In this document: in pieces, positions 39,918 through 40,967 of the stretch
Layout of the letters: the number at the start of each line of letters is the position of its first letter
Numbering within the stretch: position 1 is the stretch's first letter
IMG/VR virus record: IMGVR_UViG_3300036768_000812
Span: 1-40,967 of that record
DNA from: a virus
Reading direction: 5' to 3' (one strand)
DNA length: 40,967 nucleotides
Notes under the pieces: generated by a model
Database searches by the model: none
Told to the model about the DNA's origin: nothing
What the model saw: only the letters and a program-made list of their open reading frames with translations
Translations under genes and position numbers: made by a program

Positions 39918-40967
39918 CTTACATAAGAACTTTCATCTTTATCTAATTGTTTTAAAACTTCAGGTGGAGTATTAGGATTTTTAGCTACTGCTCTTCTTAC
40001 CAAACTACTTTTATCGTTAGCTAATTGCGCTAAAACTTCAGGTGGTGTATTAGGATTGCTAGCTATATTTTCTCTTACATAATCATATTCATCTTTAGCT
40101 AATTGCGCTAAAATTTCAGGTGGAGTATTAGTATTTTTAGCGACCGATTCCCTTATATAAGCATATTTATCTTTAGCTAACTGCGCTAAACTTCCAGGTG
40201 GAGTATTAGAATTTGCTGCCACTATTTTTCTTATATAAAAATATTCATCTTTAGCTAATTGTGCTAAAATTTCAGGTGTAACATTAGGATGTTTAGCTAC
40301 ATATTCTCTTATATAAGCATATTTATCTTTAGCTAATTGCTCTAAAAGTTCAGGTGGTGTATTAGGATTTTTAGTTACCTCTTCCCTTACATAATTATGT
40401 GTATCTTTAGATAATTGTGCTAAAATTTCATGTGGTGTGTTAGTATTTTGAGCTACTAATATTCTTACACTATAGTTTTCATCTTTAGCTAATTGAGCCA
40501 ATATTTCATATGGAGTATTAGGATTTTCAGCTATGAGATTAATAACTACTTTCCCAACTTCCTCATCTTGCTTTTTCGCCCATATAAATGCCTCTTTTAT
40601 TTCTTCTGAACTAGTCTCATTAGATTTTATTTTAGCTAATAAACTCTTAGGTGCTGATGCAGCTTTACTTCTTGTGATACTCAATATATTGTCTGACTCT
40701 TCACCAAGAATCTTCTTTAAATCACTAACGTCTATCTGATCATCAGAAGCATCAAATATTGACAAACCAATAATATTATTATTAATATCTCTCTGATAAA
40801 CTAACGCTATTTTGCTTTCTGGACTTCTTGGTATGGCTTTTAAATTTATAATAAATAGAAATACTATATTAGATTTATCATAATCTTCAAAATATGCTTC
40901 ATCTTTCATGGAGATACACCATTTTGTATCAAGACCATGATGTACACTTGCAGCCTTATTCTTAATC
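39914..40967 (-). CDS. LRV-repeat protein, 5'-partial, unknown function
   Basis: On the minus strand, the ATG at 40907-40909 (331 residues) is probably internal: the frame stays open to the window edge, reading SVHHGLDTKWCIS just upstream, and the sequence continues as one domain (KWCIS, EAYFEDYDKSNIVFLFIINL, KIALVYQRDINNN, LSIFDASDDQID). That W-C/beta pattern before repeats is seen in some phage proteins of unknown function. The C-terminal ~205 residues hold eight 26-residue repeats of the leucine-rich-variant type (NPNTPPEVLAQLAKD...VR..VAK), which stack as a curved helical solenoid and usually bind protein. The last repeat stops at SSYVR, so the array ends abruptly. It is the only convincing minus-strand gene here and the product is not identified. 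Confidence 0.8.
   Translation of the reverse strand, partial: IKNKAASVHHGLDTKWCISMKDEAYFEDYDKSNIVFLFIINLKAIPRSPESKIALVYQRDINNNIIGLSIFDASDDQIDVSDLKKILGEESDNILSITRSKAASAPKSLLAKIKSNETSSEEIKEAFIWAKKQDEEVGKVVINLIAENPNTPYEILAQLAKDENYSVRILVAQNTNTPHEILAQLSKDTHNYVREEVTKNPNTPPELLEQLAKDKYAYIREYVAKHPNVTPEILAQLAKDEYFYIRKIVAANSNTPPGSLAQLAKDKYAYIRESVAKNTNTPPEILAQLAKDEYDYVRENIASNPNTPPEVLAQLANDKSSLVRRAVAKNPNTPPEVLKQLDKDESSYVR
39917..40526 (-). repeat. Eight tandem 78-bp coding repeats (LRV type)
   Basis: There are seven full units of 78 bases and one partial (63 bases), inside the minus-strand gene. Each encodes a N-x-N-x-x-P...L..L..D.....[VI]R...[AV]. pattern, with the most conserved part around NPNTPPE. 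The repeats differ at many synonymous and non-synonymous positions, so the array looks older than a recent expansion. Confidence 0.85.

Noticed and set aside
39917-40526. 78-base tandem repeats as a CRISPR array
   Set aside because: The repeats are contiguous, divergent and encode a clear LRV solenoid in one frame; there are no unique spacers.
40533-40739. 68-residue plus-strand frame opposite the LRV gene
   Set aside because: It has no start support and overlaps a convincing minus-strand gene.
1-40967. tRNA genes, integrase, IS elements, attachment sites
   Set aside because: None was recognised by eye. A tRNA scan was not possible, so a degenerate tRNA cannot be fully excluded.

Overview
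This window is a piece of a large, strongly A+T-rich (roughly 70% by eye) double-stranded DNA phage genome. It comes from a contractile-tailed (myovirus-type) phage. The evidence is a gp25-like baseplate wedge protein, a gpJ/gp6-like baseplate protein, a gpD/gp27-like hub, an OB-fold central spike protein, tail-fibre-type proteins and a phage-style replication block. Almost every gene lies on the + strand, tightly packed, with TAATG or ATGA start/stop overlaps. The host cannot be read from the sequence. Several genes have Shine-Dalgarno-like sequences (AAAGGA, GGAG, AAGGAG), and one protein with an N-terminal membrane anchor and a C-terminal beta-rich domain ending in Phe hints at a Gram-negative envelope, but this is weak.

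Region 1 (2-28181) is a tail/baseplate morphogenesis cluster of ten genes: a hub-proximal protein (cut by the window edge), a 1626-residue hub, an OB-fold spike, a small helical protein, an 851-residue protein with long hydrophobic segments, a 550-residue unknown, gp25, a 1367-residue gpJ-like protein, a 2377-residue LamG-containing protein and a 1324-residue fibre-like protein carrying a split dockerin-type calcium-binding repeat pair. The large proteins share small beta-rich modules with one another. One module is present in three different proteins, and two of its copies are similar even at the DNA level, so the adhesive parts of this baseplate appear to have grown by shuffling modules.

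Region 2 (28298-33158) is a sugar cassette: a GT4-type glycosyltransferase, two GT2-type glycosyltransferases and an RmlB-like nucleotide-sugar 4,6-dehydratase. An anchored coiled-coil/beta protein sits inside it. The cassette probably decorates virion or host surface glycans.

Region 3 (33158-39703) holds a tubulin/FtsZ-family GTPase with an extra N-terminal domain and a strong internal ribosome binding site, a UvsW-like SF2 helicase, two small unknown proteins (one with a possible Sm-like fold), a DnaC/IstB-like AAA+ helicase loader and a DnaB-like replicative helicase. The tubulin could position or segregate phage DNA, or form a cytoskeletal filament as PhuZ and TubZ do.

Region 4 (39704-40967) is a non-coding AT-rich gap followed by one opposite-strand gene. 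That gene has eight 26-residue LRV-type repeats, and its 5' part continues past the right window edge. No tRNA, rRNA, CRISPR array, IS element or integrase was seen.
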